Source: Ciona savignyi
Lineage: Eukaryota; Chordata; Ascidiacea; Phlebobranchia; Cionidae
Reading direction: 5' to 3'
NCBI GenBank assembly: GCA_000149265.1
Contig: CH002979.1
Span: 550,041 to 614,040 of the forward strand
Length of the DNA stretch: 64,000 nucleotides
Below are positions 22,501 to 33,200 of the stretch, one piece after another. Both the position numbers and the translations under genes were made by a program. The notes under the pieces were generated by a model. It was not told where the DNA came from and did no database searches. It saw only the letters and a list, made by a program, of their open reading frames with translations. The first letter of the stretch is position 1. Every line of letters starts with the position of its first letter.

Positions 22501-25368
22501 CTTGCAACCCTTCGGCTGAAAGGCGACGCATTTAACCACTATACTATTCTGTCGGATATGTCTGATTAAACATAGATTCAATACATGCAGCTATACCATG
22601 GTCTACCGAATATGGTCGATAAACGATTATGCCTGTGGTCAAAATTTATCCACCGGAATTACTTGAATTACTTCATCTACTTGCTTTAAGTCTTGGTTTA
22701 ACAAATTGCCAATAACATGGCAGTTTGTTTGGGATTTGTATACTTTCAAATATATACGAATATATGTATATAAAATGTTTAAATTTTATGTCGAATTAAC
22801 CGCTTTTAAGGATTGTTATTCAAATAAAAATTTAATGAAAAATTGTCATCTGGCGCACACAGTTATCGTCTTGTTTCCCCCTTGTGTTTTACACTACAAT
22901 TTTCTGCACATGCAGTGTCTAACAATGGCAATCCACAGGTCGTTCAATCCAACATAGGAAATAGTATGGAAGAATACGACCTGGGGTCTCAATATAATGA
23001 GGAGTTCATCTACCGGGAGTCAGAGGGCGTTTCCGTTGAATATTACTCCGCGGATTACTTAAGGTGGGCTGGGCATGGGAGGATAATTAATCCTGGCTTG
23101 TTGGGCTAATTTTATTATAAAGTTCGAGTCCATTTACCATAACTATTGCATCAGGTTATTTCTGGGGTTAAAATTATTATTTGGGGTTAGAGTTAGAAAT
23201 CATTTGCATACTCTTAGTGACCAGTTTTCTTCTTTTCCTATTTTCATGTTTTTTTCCCATTAAGTGTTGACCCTTCATATTTACATTGCAGAAAATCCCG
23301 AATTACTTTGGTTTGTGAACCCGAAGCAAAGGACCACGAACTTATATTCTTGGGAGAACTAATTATCACCGAATATGTAAGTTTTGTTTGGTTGCATTCT
23401 ACGTTAGTCTAGTCTCTAGTGGTTATGGTGCAGTGCATGGGTCGGCAACTTCTCTAGTCGGCGGGCCAGATGTGAGAAACAAAGTTCTTGGTGGCCGAAT
23501 TATTACATGAATAGTATTCAATATCTTAATTACAGAGTATGGTTACATACAGTGCACATTAGGCTACAGGGTGTGATTAAATATAGTCTGCAGAAAGGTC
23601 AAAATCCTTTCACGGGCCGTATGTTGTCCATTCCTGGTGTAGTAAGTCACGACTAGACAGGTTCTTCATTCGATACTTACCTTGACACTTTTGTTCGTGG
23701 TTGTGTCTTCGAAAAGTTACTCCTTATTAAATCTAAACCTAATACAAATTATCTAAGCCGTAAATTTGATGTTGGCGATTTTCAACCATTTCATATTATC
23801 CGAAAGGTATGGGGTTTAAGAAAGCTGTTTAACTTGGTTGGAACGTCAGTAAACTTCACAAGAGAATACGAAACTAGCTAGTGTCGTACACACAACCTAT
23901 TGACTAGCTCTAGAGCTTTCAAATGGGCGCAATTTTACAAATGTTGTTTATCTTTCTTGTTTGTTTCGTTTTAGTCATGTTTGCTGTAGGTGTTCCACTG
24001 ACAAATATATCTTGTTATGCTATAGCTTATCATTATTTTTCTACATTATGTATTTAAAGGCATTCTCATCACAACATATGGTCGAATGAGGTTACGATCA
24101 CGGAATATGTTGTTTTTTTATATTAAATTGGAAACAAATTTCAGGAATTTGTTCTAACTGGCCCGTGTGCATGTCCTGGCCTTTGCAACGATGATGGATT
24201 GCTATGTGAGTATTTATGTATCGTTTGGTATGCTAGTTTTTGAAGGCTGTATACAGGTTTATCGTCTAAATAACTTCAAAATATTGGCCATGTTTAATTG
24301 TAGGTGTCATGACATTAACGAATTGTGGGTGTTTTCCAATAATCGGGCTCCGATGGTATTTAACATGCCAAGAGGATGTAACATTTTGCTTCTATACGCA
24401 GGCTTCTTAGGTTAGCACACAAAAGGTTTTTCATGTTTATATCCGTAAACGGCAATACCTTACTCGTGCACTACACATTAAATTTACTTCAAAACTCGAC
24501 TGTGGGAGCGAGGTAAACAGACGATTCCCCGTGTGTTACTTCTCACGCTTCATTTTCCCATCATCGGAAATAATCATGTCAATGCTAACCTATATACCCG
24601 TAACTCTCATAAATTATCGGATTAACTTTAAAGTTATAAAATGATCATATTGAATCCTGTTTGCACAGTGATATTTGTCCACTCTGTTAAGTGCATTGCG
24701 CTCAGTAACTATTTCGTCGTTGAATAATACAAACAAAGTTGAAACACACGCTCATAATAACTAATTTTGGAAATAACTTTCACCCAAAATAAAAAATTAA
24801 TCATTAGAAATCACATTTAATCAACATGATAGAATATTCATGTTTATCGACTTGAATGGGAAAACGCAAGGGGCGTTAACACACTGGAAATCGTCAGATT
24901 ACCTCGCGCCCATCGTCGGTTTACCCGAGCTATTACAGTGTGTGTGTATGTTTCTGACGTTCCTCCAATTTGGTAGAACCCATTAATCCGCTGAGTTCAG
25001 GCAATGTCCGTTAAGTGCCTTGTCGAAGAACACAACCGAGAAGTCAGCGACCAGTTTTGAACGTGCAACCCTTTGGCTGAAAGGCGACTTTATCAACCAC
25101 ATAATTGGTCGGATATCCCACAGACCCAGGGACAACGACCACGTTAAAAACGACCACGATGGGAGGAGAAAATCCGAAACCGTTGCCAGGTTCAGGGGTG
25201 GATTGGAATATTGTATCATCAACATTAGTTTCTCACATCTTTCATGATATGATCATTATTTTCACGGTCGTGATGGTTCTACTGATCATGAAATTCGCAT
25301 TCAACCAGACTTGTTGCGTGCCAACAAGTAACACCTCCATGAAATATTCCAATCAATCTGCAGCGTAA
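16577..25368 (+). CDS. Single-pass membrane protein with two tandem MRH-like domains (436 aa)
   Basis: Twelve exons: 16577-16674, 19062-19218, 19863-19984, 20394-20478, 20791-20851, 21610-21684, 21786-21825, 22088-22244, 22939-23063, 23292-23376, 24145-24205, 25124-25368 (1311 nt). A signal peptide (about 1-22) starts the protein. Domain 1 (about 26-174) and domain 2 (about 206-355) are encoded by matching exon sets of 157, 122/125, 85 and 61 nt in identical phases. Each has CxMSDG.G.INL.S, SYNPC.GFN, LA..Q, an Arg-containing LVCEP strand, GE...EYEF and CACPG. They are joined by a Thr/Pro mucin-like linker (about 175-199, one exon). A Thr-rich stalk, a transmembrane helix (about 394-411) and a short CC-starting tail follow. 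The second ATG at 16577 is used because the first (16572) reaches a stop after seven codons. The lectin role is inferred. The gene clearly arose by internal duplication of a gene-1-like unit. Confidence 0.78.
16738..16836 (+). repeat. Second tRNA-like SINE family, copy interrupted by a DNA element
   Basis: CGAATGGTTAACGCGGCTAA (A-box side) and ATGGGTTTGAAATTTGA (B-box side), ending exactly at the TA target of the next feature. Confidence 0.55.
16839..18684. mobile_element. TA-flanked DNA transposon or MITE, about 1.85 kb, in intron 1 of the second MRH gene
   Basis: Left end GGGGAAAGTCGG and right end CCGCCTTTCCCC are imperfect inverted repeats, each flanked by TA (16837-16838 and 18685-18686). 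Subterminal phrases such as GTGGCTCAATGGTCCC and GAGCCAC recur on both sides. An open frame of 105 codons (17229-17546) has no recognisable transposase motif, so it is probably non-autonomous. TA targets occur in Tc1/mariner and pogo families; the family is not assigned. Confidence 0.6.
18752..19018 (+). repeat. Composite SINE, near-complete, just upstream of MRH gene 2 exon 2
   Basis: tRNA-like head (TTGCAGG...AAATTGGTCGCTA), core, and a tail ending ATATATCCTATCC. The end is about 43 bp before the exon 2 acceptor. Confidence 0.7.
21331..21442 (-). repeat. Second tRNA-like SINE family, copy in MRH gene 2
   Basis: On the minus strand, GTGGCCTAATGGTTAATACG is followed by GGGTTCGATACTTGGCTCGG, a clear tRNA-type A/B box pair. 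Confidence 0.65.
22262..22558 (-). repeat. Composite SINE, near-complete
   Basis: Starts (GGATA)n-like, then TTCATCTTTATC. It ends CTGAAAGGCGACGCATTTAACCA, the tRNA-like head on the minus strand. It begins 18 bp after the splice donor at 22245. Confidence 0.75.
23431..23636. mobile_element. Possible hAT-type MITE
   Basis: Ends CAGTGCATGGGTCGGCAAC and, inverted, CAGGAATGGACAACATACGG are imperfectly complementary. The interior has the GGCGGGCCAG / CGGGCCGTATG layout usual for hAT MITEs. No convincing 8-bp target duplication was found. Confidence 0.35.
24664..24752. repeat. Dispersed 90-bp repeat, copy 1
   Basis: Almost identical to 28223-28312 and in the same orientation (shared core AAGTGCATTGCGCTCAG and ACTATTTCGTCGTTGAATAA). 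No ends or coding sense recognised. Confidence 0.6.
24832..25113 (-). repeat. Composite SINE abutting the last MRH exon
   Basis: Full-length layout on the minus strand. Its tRNA-like head ends about 10 bp before the acceptor at 25123, so the acceptor region is SINE-proximal sequence. Confidence 0.75.
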
Positions 25369-26133
25369 TCCCTACCGTCAACGCATCTCTAACGATACTC
25401 GGTTTAATTTAACTTAGTTAACGATGAGGCGATGTCTAAAGATGAAAATGCTTACATATTCAAACTTATTTTACAGTTACTTTAGTTGATTTGTTTTTAC
25501 TGCTTTAACCACAGTAATAAACGTATTACACACTTGAAGTATAGCAAAGTGGACCTAAAACGGCAAAATTACAGCCGTTATAGCAAGATATTGAAAAATA
25601 AGAATACTATATAGAAATTAACAGGCATAGGAGTAAAACCCAAAACTTTAGAAAGCCAATTTCACAACAGTTTTATGTATTTTATTGGGAATGTGACAGC
25701 ATTTGAATGAGAATACTCCTCGGTTGGACATCGATAACAATTATTATGTTTGTCTACCAACCACACTCTTTTTTAGTATTAAATAAATATTTGTAATTTT
25801 TTAATAAATTACTTATTATTAAATGCTGATACAAGTTAAGTGTTAAACATATTACCAAGTGTAAGGTATAAAAAAACAATTTGTTTGCAAAATCTTACGT
25901 GTAACATTGTATTTTTAATTAAATTCTTTATATGTGCGAGTTTTCCGAAAGTATTATTACCCATCAATAATCATGGAAACTGTTAAAATGTGAATTTTTT
26001 ATCGCGCAATAATTATATATCTATTTTTTTATGATTTTGTTGTGCAATAAGTTTTATTATTAATAAATCCAATTTAATGTTGTGAAATTCTTTGTTTGTG
26101 AATCTCTTAACATCGACGTTCCCTTAACTTCAG
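25369..26133. other. 3' flank of MRH gene 2, no gene seen
   Basis: Very AT-rich. It presumably includes the 3' UTR (AATAAA-like signals near 25785-25805). Nothing else recognised. Confidence 0.45.
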
Positions 26134-26385
26134 TTGAATTGTATCACGCACCATCCGCTAATTGCCTTGCTTGTAGGTTTATCATTTGTACTTCCAGTTT
26201 ACGTTTACCTCCTCTCTGACACTGCGTCACTATCAACTCCTGTAAGAACGTTGCTGGGGTTGTTTCTGCTGCATTATTTCAACCGAACTAGTATTTATTC
26301 GCAAAAAATCGCTGAAGCCAATTCCGAGATGTCCATGTTGGTTGCACCCGCCAAATCTATTTTAGCTCATGCGTCAAACGATTGA
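26134..26385 (+). pseudogene. Steroid 5-alpha-reductase-like fragment
   Basis: The frame starts at a TTG, not an ATG. The segment LLGLFLLHYFNRTSIYS, with a preceding hydrophobic helix (LVGLSFVLPVYVYLL), matches the LLGLF..HYF.RT..YS signature of SRD5A1/SRD5A2 early in the protein. No catalytic C-terminal part was found within the following 2 kb. The residues after the signature diverge and the frame stops at 26385. It could be an orphan exon of a gene whose other exons were missed, or a decayed copy. The identification rests on one motif only. Confidence 0.4.
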
Positions 26386-26394
26386 TATAATAAT

Positions 26395-26662
26395 CATATG
26401 TTATGAAAAACGCAAGATACGTTATCACAAGGCCAATTACCATGTCACCGTGTACCCACGGTACAGTTACCGAAGGTATTATAGTATATATTGTTGTATA
26501 TAATTGGAACGTTCTTTTAATTTTAAAAGAGCCCATTAATCTTCTGAGTTTAAGCAATGTCCCCTGCCATATGACACAACCGACTAGAAAGCGACCGTTT
26601 CGAACCCGCAACACTTCTGGTCATATTGACGCAATAACCCACCAAGTTATCCGGTCGAAGTG
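26395..26662 (-). repeat. Composite SINE, diverged
   Basis: GCAAGATACGTTATCACA...GTACCCACGGTACAGTTACCG...AATCTTCTGAGTTTAAGCAATGTCC and the tRNA-like head near 26600-26660. Confidence 0.6.
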
Positions 26663-28531
26663 AACTCACCGCTGGGTTCGTTGAGCAATCCATCTGCTGA
26701 ACACTTTGCAAGAGCCTAACAAATCCACTTGCAAAATGCGTCTGTGGTTGAACCTAAAAATAGACTCTGCTGTTACAATGTTTTAAATAAAACCGAACTC
26801 AAAGCTTTAGTGTAGAGTGGCATGTTTTCGCATATTAGAGTGGACGGTGCGGACTTGTTTATTGACACAGCCTATGAAGGCCATACTTCAACGACGAATC
26901 AAGCTTGGCAAGCGGCCAAAAATGACCTTTTAAACCAAACCACAACGCCTGATCAAACAGTAGAATTTTGCTGCAAGAGTTAAAAATATGTTGGAAAGCA
27001 ATCAAAGCAGATTTGCAGCAATCATCCAAACTCGATTGGTAGGATTAAAATATTTCGATTAACATTATCTTATAGGATAATTATGCTTATCCCCGTGAAT
27101 GGGAAAATGTAAGGAGAGTTACCTCACGAGCGATCGATTATAATAAGCTTACCTTGCGCCTATTGTCAGTTTACCGGGGCTATGGCATGATATTAATTTC
27201 ATCTGATTAAGACGTTTTATTAAATTTAGTAGAATACATTAATCCACTAGGAAACAACCGACTAACTAGCAATTTCCAACAAGAAACCCTTCGGCGTAAC
27301 TGGGACGCACTAACCTGCGAAGGGTCGCACGTTATTATATTCCTGGTGAAATCTATAGTTTTATAAGAAATGGAAGTAAAACGGATCAACATTTTTGCAG
27401 CATTGATCCAAATATTCAAACAATATGTCTCTCTATATTATACAATGAAACCAGAAAGTTTAATTCTGCCATACAGGGTGTATAAAACAAACACAATCAG
27501 GTCGGATGACGGGTTGTAATTTAAACAGGAGAATTTCCCAGTAGGAAAATATCCAAATTAAATTTAAGATTTATTTTGATTTAATATTAAACAAGCCATG
27601 CCTGTCAAACCTTTGACGAAAAAAAAAAAAGAAAAAAAAACGGACAAAAACAATATGTGTCCCATTTTTTCAAATGGGACCCATAATTACTTAAGTGACC
27701 ATACACAGGCCATTAAACGATCGTTCGTAATTCCGATGAAAATCAGGCTTAACAAAACCGAAAGAAGTATTTACATAACACAATAAAATAGCTGTAAGAA
27801 CCATGTAATAAAATGAATACCCGTATGGTAACTTTCCTCTGTTTGTCCACTCTGTGTAAAAACTATTTTATGCATCTTCAATGTCTTTTTTAAATATAAT
27901 TAATTATACATATTATAATTAAGACTTCTTAATCATTCTATTTGAATAAGGCGCAGAAAATGCCGTGATATGAAAGTGATATAAAAGTTTCTAATATATC
28001 TGTTAGCAACGAAGTCCTAGGTTGTCATTAAACGAGTGATTGATTGTTTTAACTTACCTTCGTATGCTCGTTCGTTCGATCGCATGTTATCCTATTAAAG
28101 CGCATTCGCTGCTCTTTTCGGAAAAATGCCGAAGTAGCAAAACTGTGGCTGGATATGAAAAACAAACAACAACACCAGAGGGATTTACCTTCCATGAGTG
28201 CCATCGTAATATCTCTTGTTTGCACAGTCATATTTGCCCACTCTGTTAAGTGCATTGCGCTCAGCAACTATTTCGTCGTTGAATAATACAAACAAAGTTG
28301 CAACACACGCTCTATGTTCGCAAAAGTCACTACGATGACCACTCACAAGAGCTTAGTTCACAAGCAAACTATTTACTCTATATAGAAGTCAAAGTGCTGG
28401 ACTGACGCCGAAATGTCGCTACTCTACCCGGATATCCGTGTTACTGCAGCTATAAATGGGGCAACCTTTCCAATGCAGGTTTATTTCCGAATAGTTGATT
28501 TTGTTGTTGGTTTTACAAAGCAACAATAACA
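26663..28531. other. Intergenic; partial SINE and repeat fragments
   Basis: Partial composite SINE at about 27075-27315 (-). A poly-A/Lys-like tract and hairpin at 27595-27700 is the reverse complement of 62620-62730. The dispersed 90-bp repeat is at 28223-28312. The minus-strand frame 28049-28267 ends at a good donor-like site (CGAAG/GTAAG) but has no recognised product. Confidence 0.5.
28223..28312. repeat. Dispersed 90-bp repeat, copy 2
   Basis: Partner of 24664-24752. A few substitutions over 90 bp indicate a recent duplication or a young repeat family. Confidence 0.6.
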
Positions 28532-30236
28532 ATGCGTTGTGTCTTCGTTCTAGCTTTCATCCTCGGGACCTCTTCGGCCGCCTCTATAGCGATGCCCGAC
28601 CTGCCCTCAATCTTGAACATGCCAAAACTACCAGGTTAGTGATTTCCCTTCAAGTTTACATAAATGAGCAAATTTGTCAACTGAATTTTCGCCTTAAAAT
28701 GTTGAAATGTTTCCAGGCATTCTGGGTGGTTCAAGCTTTGCAAGTGCTAGCGCTTCTGCATCTGTTGGAGGTTCTGGAACTTTCTCAGGCGACTCCACAT
28801 CAACATCCAGCGCCTCTGCCAGCGCCTCTGCTAGCGCTTCTGCTTCTTCCAGCAGTTCCTCAAGTTTCTCCATTGATCCATGTGTGACAGAAAACGACGA
28901 GATCCCAATCGAGCCATGCGTAGATGAAATCACAGTCGAACCATGTGCCCCAATCCAATTGAGAAATGAGATCATTACCGAAGATGGTGAAAAAGTGACC
29001 GCCGATGATGACAGAATTGTCTGGAAAACTTTGACCGCCGCTGATCTGTGCAAACCACTCAAAACCGGCTATTTCCGCCGTCGTGTAACCCCAGTACGCG
29101 ACCCATGCGCCCCATTAATCACAACTCTGGAACCATGCGCACCACCAGTAAATGTTTTCAAACCATGCGAACCTGAAACATTCATCCCATGCCAAACCAA
29201 AACCGTTCTCCCATGCGCACCAAAAATATCTGTACCCTGCCGACCAGTAATCAGACGACCATGTTACCCAACCATTCGAAGACCATGCGTACCAACCATC
29301 CGACGACCATGTATCCCATCCGTCCGAAGACCATGCGTACCAACCATTCGAAGACCATGTATCCCATCTGTAAGACGACCTTGCATCCCATCTGTCCGAC
29401 GACCATGTATCCCATCTGTCCGACGACCATGTATCCCATCTGTCCGACGACCATGTTACCCACGTCGCCAACAATTCCGATCATGTGCATCTGCATCTGC
29501 ATCTGCATCTTCATCTACTAGTTTCGGCGGATGCGCCCCATCAGTTAGACGACCATGTTATCCACAATACAGACGACCATGTTACCCACAATACAGACGC
29601 CCTTGCTACCCAAGTAAATTTTAACATTTCCTAACATATTTTGCTTTTAATGACTTTTGTATTTCTGCAGCCAAAGTTATTCAGCCATGCGAACCAGTGG
29701 TAAAAGAAGAAGATCCATGCATTGACGTCATTGAAGATCCATGTATTGACGTCATTGAAGATCCATGCATTGACGTCATTGAAGATCCATGCATTGACGT
29801 CATTGAAGATCCATGCATTGACGTAATTGAAGATCCATGTGTTGAAATTGTTCAAGATCCATGCGTTGAAGTCATTGAAGAGCCATGCGTTCAAGTCATT
29901 GAAGAACCATGCGTTGAAATTGTTCAAGACCCATGCGTTGAAATTGTTCAAGACCCATGCGTTGAAGTCATTGAAGAGCCATGCGTTCAAGTCATTGAAG
30001 AACCATGCGTTGAAGTTGTTAAAGAGCCATGCGTTGAACAAGTTATTGAGCCATGCGTTCAAAAATCCTTCGACTTCAAATTCCCAGACATGTCCAAATA
30101 CTTCTCCGGTAGCTTCGGCACATTCGGTTCATCCACCGGTGCATCAGCCTCTGCTTCATCATCATCAACCTTTTCATCTTCTTCAAGCGCCTCTGCATCC
30201 TCAAGCGCCAGCGCTTACTCTTCAGTAGGCACCACC
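28532..30236 (+). CDS. Secreted low-complexity protein of Pro-Cys octapeptides (about 522 aa, C-terminus unresolved)
   Basis: Exons 28532-28634, 28717-29613 and 29671-30236 total exactly 522 codons. A signal peptide (residues 1-18) comes first. A Ser/Ala-rich silk-like stretch (about 38-84) follows, then an acidic/PC linker region. The basic array (about 213-333) has 12 RRPC units, consensus RRPC(I/V/Y)P(S/T)(I/V). The acidic array (about 334-455) has about 15 units, consensus (E/Q)(D/E)PC(I/V)(D/E)(V/I)(I/V). A Ser/Ala tail ends the visible protein. Both arrays keep an 8-residue, 24-bp period with one cysteine per unit. The donor at 30237 is strong. Joining to 30389 gives an immediate stop, and joining to about 30566 gives a six-residue end and stop. 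A different phase through 30389-30433 would encode a basic tail. No family recognised; an extracellular matrix, tunic or egg-coat material is a guess. Confidence 0.75.
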
Positions 30237-33200
30237 GTAAGTTATATCCTCCCTCCTGGCTGTGTTTTCAATTCGCATAGTTTACAATAGTTAGCGTTTC
30301 TGTTTCTCTTTATTTTTAAAGTTTTTTAACATCTTGAAAATCTTTCCATGAAAATTGATTATAATTTGATTCTTTTTTAGATTTAAGTCGTTTTATTAAA
30401 AACGCCGAAAAGAGCAGCTGTAGAGGTAAGTGAAACATTTTATTAAATTAAAGTAAGTCCAGGCAATCTCTATTGGATAAAGCATATCTTTGATGGCACT
30501 ATTTATTTTATATAGTCGCTTAAAAATAGAATTGCTATATAACCTTCATTTCATTATTTTTCAGATAGAAATCGTAGATTTGTAGCGGATGTTACAAAGA
30601 AACTGCTCTGTGATCGAAGCAGAAGACTGCTGTGTAGTTTTAAAATAAAAGGCGTTTTCCTTTCTACCTTAATACTCCATCTATCTCTTTTCTATGCTTA
30701 GTACCTCTTTATTTCTTCGCAGTGTGGGTTATCTCAAGTGATATTGCTCTTCGTGGCTGGTGTGTCCTTACGATGGTTGCTTTAGTTTGAATAAACTTTG
30801 TGCCTTTTAAACGCCAAGAAAATGTTTGTTTTTAATATGTTTAGGTGTTAAAGTAGTATGATCATTTAACCTTGGCTTTATGCATGAATCTAGGGTCTAA
30901 TACATGGGGGTTGAAATCGAACCTTGCACCTGTTTGACTCAAATGTTCGTTCTTATCACCCAGACTAGATAAGAGAACGACAATTTTCACTACAGAGACG
31001 TTTACGTCGGCGTTATTTTGCAAGTGTGACTTCGATAAAAGAATATATGTTTGGGTGGGCAAATTTATTACAATTAATGATTGAATAACCATGTATCAAC
31101 AATTGTGGAAACGAGGTATTGTTACAATTAGGTTCTCCCATTATTGAAAATTAACGTATTCGGTTCTATATCCTATGCTTTCCCCATGTCGTATAGGCCT
31201 ACTTGTACCCAATATAGTGTTTTGTTTATAAACGATCCGAGTAAGGCAATATTTTTTAAAGTCTAAGCTCGCTGTCGTATAACACAGACAGTTATTAAGA
31301 CGATATTACTACTCAGGATCTGTGTAGACCATTATATGCATCTTAGATGACGAACTTTGTTTATGAACACTTGATTAGTTTGGGCTTCTTCTTATGTCTA
31401 ATCACAAAGTATAGATAAAAATATTAAGGTAGTTTCATAGTCATCTAAATTATCTTCCGGCTCTAAGAAGGCGTCAAGTATTTAAAAATACAAACGTGAG
31501 TAAATAGAAAGTCGGACTAAATTACCCCCATTCCCCATGTGTTTGAAAAATAACGATCCAGATGTCATCTGTTTTTGTTACCACAGCGGTCCATTTAAAA
31601 ATCAACAACATGATAAACGTCACAATAAAAAGAGTTTTGCAGGAATTTTAGTCTTGTTCGTTTAGAAAATCGCTTCAAATGCTTTACATTTCGCTTAAAA
31701 CACTAACTTTGTATCAGAAACAAGGGTATGTTAGATCAAAGAAGTACTAAACCTACAAAAAGCATTGTGTGTATTCTTTATTTGCTTGATGGTCTGAATT
31801 ATATTGATGATTTATGTTTATATGTTGGTTTAAAAAATGCCTCGCTAGTATAAAACGGTGACTAAAAATGTTAATTTTAATATAAATCTCTGACATTTAA
31901 TATAAATCTCTGAATTGTTAGCCCCTACTGTTGCAGTTATGTCACAAGTTATATTGTATTGCGTGAGAGTGTAGGCTATTATTTGATTTCCGTTCTATAT
32001 AACTGGAGTATTGTTCATAACAAAGTTAAACTATTTTATTGCTTAAGCATCTGTATGAAATTGACTTCCGTTCTATATAACTGTAGTACTGTTTATAGCA
32101 AAGTTAAACTATTTTAATGGTTCTATATGAAAGCGTGTAAATCATTTTATATAATATGTAACAGCTTTAATCTTTTAATATAAATCCTTCTGAATTGCTA
32201 ATCCCAACTGTTACAGTTATGTTACAAGTTAACCCTTATTTAATCAGATAATTATATATACATTTTTTTTTTTTTTATTTATTTTTTTTTTTTCACAGGG
32301 AGGCGCCAAACTAAATAACTTTTAGTTTTTTTTGGTGCCTTCCTGTTTTGCTGTAGTATTTATTATTTCTTTGTTTAATTATTGGAATTTTAGTTAACGC
32401 CATATTTGTTTTTGTATACATATATATATGCCATGTATTTTTAAATTGTTGGTTATAACCGCTGCAGCGAAAGAAACAAAAATAAAAATTGTGTGGCAGA
32501 AACATGAACCAGGTATCACTATTTAAAAGCACATAATTTCCATGGGTATAATCGAAATGTAAATATTGCGGTGTTATAGTGTTAATAAAGCGCTACTAAA
32601 AGAATAGGGTGGTTTTAACAGAAAATTATTAGTTGCAAAAGGTTAAAAATTTTGGCCATGACCTGTAAAAAAACATTTTTTCCGCAATAGAATAAATAAA
32701 GTTTCGCGGAGAAAAGTTTATATGTTACCAGAAAGTTTTTGTGAGCTATTTTATACTTCTCATAGCCCCATATGAAAAGTATGTCACTTTTCGCCGAGAT
32801 CTCGAGTGTGTACGCACCAAATATTTAAGTGTGCAGTGTGCAAACGTCCAAGAGTGCTCAGTGTGCACACAATCCTCTTTTTATTACAGTTTTATCAAAA
32901 TCTTTAACAAACTTTTTTATGCTATCCTAAATCTATCGTGTCCGTCAGCTAACATATATCTATCTACATAACAAAAAATGTACCGATAGTAAATTACCCG
33001 AGGTCCAGAGGTAGGTTTACAGGTTTGTTGAAAGTTATACAATGTTTATGTTTAAAACGTAAGGTGGGTCAACATACGCTCACGAGCAGGCGCACTGTTG
33101 GTTTATTTCTCATATAAGCTGGCTCCCGAGCGTTTGCTCAATATAAAGAAACAATCACCTGTCCGTCAGCTCGCGAGCGTGTGCAAAGACGCAGGGAAAT

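Noticed and set aside
28049-28267. Minus-strand secreted peptide gene ending at a donor-like site
   Set aside because: Partly made of the dispersed 90-bp repeat and without a recognisable partner exon; kept only as a note in the intergenic entry.
28495-28887. Plus-strand 130-codon frame rich in Leu/Ala overlapping exon 2 of the octapeptide gene
   Set aside because: Reads the Ser/Ala repeat in the wrong frame and ignores the exon 1-2 splice.
29115-30062. Long minus-strand open frames opposite the octapeptide gene (Trp/Asn-rich repeats)
   Set aside because: They are mirror images of a 24-bp in-frame repeat; the plus strand has signal peptide, splice signals and phase agreement.
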